In this document: one piece after another, positions 62,544-64,000 of the stretch | How the letters are laid out: each line of letters starts with the position of its first letter | Numbering within the stretch: position 1 is the stretch's first letter | Assembly (NCBI GenBank): GCA_910575505.1 | Contig: CAJTFK010000004.1 | Coordinates: forward strand, 124,001-188,000 | Direction: 5' to 3' | DNA from: Oscillospiraceae bacterium | GTDB lineage: Bacteria > Bacillota > Clostridia > Oscillospirales > Oscillospiraceae | Length of the DNA stretch: 64,000 nt | Made by a program: the position numbers and the translations under genes | The notes under the pieces: model-generated | Told to the model about the DNA's origin: nothing | Database searches by the model: none | Seen by the model: only the letters and a program-made list of their open reading frames with translations

Positions 62544-62720
62544 AGCTCCGGTCCGCCGCCGGAGACCCGTCTCCGCTTTTTTGACCTTCACGCCCTCTCT
62601 TCCGGTCCGTTCAGCCGGAAAAAGGCCGGAGGAAAATTGTAAGAAAATCTTAAGAATTTTGTCGAGCCGTTCGTAAGAAACGCCCGCTATACTGGGGACA
62701 TCACGAAAGGAGATGTTTCC

Positions 62721-63923
62721 ATGAACAAGCAGACCCTTACCCGCTGTCTGGCGGCGTTTCTGGCCCCGGTTCTTCTGACCGCCTGCGCCCCGTCCCGGAA
62801 AGAAGCCCTGTCGGCGGGCACGATCTCCCGCCGGCCCCCGGCGGCGGTCTCTTTCTGGCAGGCGGACCCGGAGGCAGACCACGGCTTCAGCGACCTCCGG
62901 GGGGCGGACCTGGAGAGCATGGACCTGTCGGACCGGGAAACGGAGCTCCTCGCCGCCGAATTTGATACGCAGACCCAATGGCCCGCCGCCCTGCCGGAGG
63001 ACTTCGACCCGGAACGGCTTATAGAGCTGGGGAAGGACCCCGGCCTGGGCCTCCGGGCCCTCCATGAGCAGGGCATCACCGGCAGGGGCGTGGGCATCGC
63101 CATCATCGACCAGACGCTGCTGACGGAGCACGAGGAGTATGGGGACCGGCTCCGGTTCTATCAGGAGTACCACAGCGCCGCACAGGACGGCGCCTCCGTC
63201 CACGGCCCCGCCGTGACCTCCATCGCCCTGGGGAAGACGGTGGGCGCGGCCCCGGAAGCCCTGCTGTACTACATTGCCGACGACGTGGGCGCCGGCGAAG
63301 GGGAGAGCTTCGTCCGGGACATGACATACTACGCCGAAGATGTGGACCGGCTGGTGGCTCTAAACGAGACCTTGCCGGAGGACGAAAAAATCCGGGTGAT
63401 TTCCATGTCTGTGGGCTGGATGCCGGAGGACCGGGGGGCGGAGGCGATGGAGGCCGCCATCGCCCGGGCCAGGGCGGCAGGCATCGCCGTGGTCTGCGTC
63501 AACAGCCACGACCCGCTGCTGGAACCCTGGTTGGGCATGGGCCGGACGCCCTATGGGGATCCCGGCCGCCTGGAGGACTGCCGCCCCGGAGCCTTCTGGG
63601 AGGAAGCCCTGTACAGCGGAGAGTACCGGGGCGCGGACGGCTCCCTGCTGCTGGTCCCCATGGACCGGCGGACCGCGGCCTCCCCGGCGGGGCCGGAGGA
63701 ATACACCCATTTTCCCGAGGGCGGCATGAGCTGGGCGGCGCCCTGGGTGGCAGGGCTGTACGCCCTGGCCTGTCAGGTAAAGCCCGAGGTAACCTTTGAG
63801 GAATTTCTTGCCGCCGCTCAGGCCACGGCCCATCCCGTTTCCATCCGGACGGATGAGCACACAGAATACCCCTACGGAAAAGTCGTGGACCCGGCGGCGC
63901 TGCTGGAGCGGCTGAGGGCGTGA
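62721..63923 (+). CDS. Subtilisin-like (S8) lipoprotein
   Basis: The 400-residue protein has a lipoprotein signal (LLTAC, Cys about residue 21). The S8 fold follows: Asp in AIIDQTLL (about residue 130), His in SVHGPAVTSIALG (about 156) and Ser in GGMSWAAPWVAGLYAL (about 337). The Asp motif reads DQT rather than the usual DSG/DTG. It should be anchored outside the cell as a protease; the substrate is unknown. A TATACT (62688-62693) lies 28 nt upstream, and AAAGGAG precedes the ATG. Confidence 0.85.
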   Translation: MNKQTLTRCLAAFLAPVLLTACAPSRKEALSAGTISRRPPAAVSFWQADPEADHGFSDLRGADLESMDLSDRETELLAAEFDTQTQWPAALPEDFDPERLIELGKDPGLGLRALHEQGITGRGVGIAIIDQTLLTEHEEYGDRLRFYQEYHSAAQDGASVHGPAVTSIALGKTVGAAPEALLYYIADDVGAGEGESFVRDMTYYAEDVDRLVALNETLPEDEKIRVISMSVGWMPEDRGAEAMEAAIARARAAGIAVVCVNSHDPLLEPWLGMGRTPYGDPGRLEDCRPGAFWEEALYSGEYRGADGSLLLVPMDRRTAASPAGPEEYTHFPEGGMSWAAPWVAGLYALACQVKPEVTFEEFLAAAQATAHPVSIRTDEHTEYPYGKVVDPAALLERLRA

Positions 63924-63924
63924 A

Positions 63925-63955
63925 AAAACGGACGGCCAGGCCGTCCGTTTTTCGT
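63925..63955 (+). terminator. Protease-gene terminator
   Basis: AACGGACGGCC-A-GGCCGTCCGTT then TTTCG, immediately after the stop. Confidence 0.85.
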
Positions 63956-63968
63956 TTCTGTTACGCAA

Positions 63969-64000
63969 TTACGCAATCCGCAGCAGCCATTTCAGGTCAT
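63969..64000 (-). CDS. Possible 3' end of a minus-strand gene
   Basis: Reading into the window from the right edge, one frame ends DLKWLLRIA then TAA. It is too short to judge. Confidence 0.25.
   Translation of the reverse strand, partial: DLKWLLRIA

Overview
The window is GC-rich chromosomal DNA from a spore-forming, flagellated, anaerobic Firmicute, most likely an Oscillospirales/Oscillospiraceae-type gut Clostridium. The support is a ctsR-mcsA-clpC heat-shock operon, a SpoVAE protein, an SLH-domain surface protein, M-box and T-box riboswitches, an FprA-type flavoprotein, selenium-dependent molybdenum hydroxylase maturation genes and a very large flagellin. No rRNA, tRNA, CRISPR array or intact prophage was seen. 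The assignment is by gene content, not by a search.

Layout: 0.2-1.7 kb, a membrane protein and a small Cys-rich ORF. 1.9-8.1 kb (minus), a molybdenum block: moaA, moaC, MOSC, MoeA-like, modA, modB, modC, mogA-like; a divergent Crp/Fnr regulator follows. 9.2-12.7 kb, a GH13 glycosidase, a FadR-type regulator and an amidohydrolase. 13.4-16.2 kb, a DUF2975/XRE pair with a dyad operator, plus membrane proteins. 16.3-19.8 kb, clpC-mcsA-ctsR without mcsB. 20.2-24.3 kb, a ferredoxin, two DUF6881-like paralogues and a mutY-tdk-radical SAM operon. 24.4-27.3 kb, a membrane-anchored MerR system. 27.3-34.2 kb, cdd, a polysaccharide deacetylase, SpoVAE, M-box-mgtE and small enzymes. 34.2-35.5 kb, a 45-aa membrane peptide divergent from an XRE regulator, a split TauE transporter and DUF1540. 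35.7-41.6 kb (minus), serine recombinase, nuclease-dead TnpB-like protein, csrA and flagellin. 42-50 kb, FprA flavoprotein, SLH protein and a MacAB-like exporter. 50.8-54 kb, a TAXI-TRAP transporter. 54-57.7 kb, a CBS protein and T-box-controlled leuA. 59.2-62.5 kb, yqeC-yqeB-unknown-selD. 62.7-63.9 kb, a subtilisin-like lipoprotein.

Two systems stand out. First, serine recombinase / dead TnpB / csrA / flagellin: the TnpB-like protein has lost the canonical RuvC acids (D to Q, E to D, D to E) while keeping its zinc ribbon, and its 3' end runs into a structured non-coding stretch just upstream of csrA and the flagellin gene. This is the layout expected of an RNA-guided repressor (TldR-like) placed to control flagellin. 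Second, a MerR regulator with two C-terminal membrane helices heads an overlapping run of tiny membrane proteins that all end in the same acidic tail (G-E-x-acidic-acidic-A-x-x-Y). Its own promoter and the promoter of a YbjQ/metallo-hydrolase pair carry near-identical 19-bp-spaced CueR-like operators.

Functionally, the molybdate uptake/cofactor genes at the left and the yqeBC-selD genes at the right would together supply selenium-dependent molybdenum hydroxylases. Two dispersed repeat families (about 85-168 bp with inverted ends, four copies; GC-rich hairpin elements, four copies) punctuate the intergenic regions.
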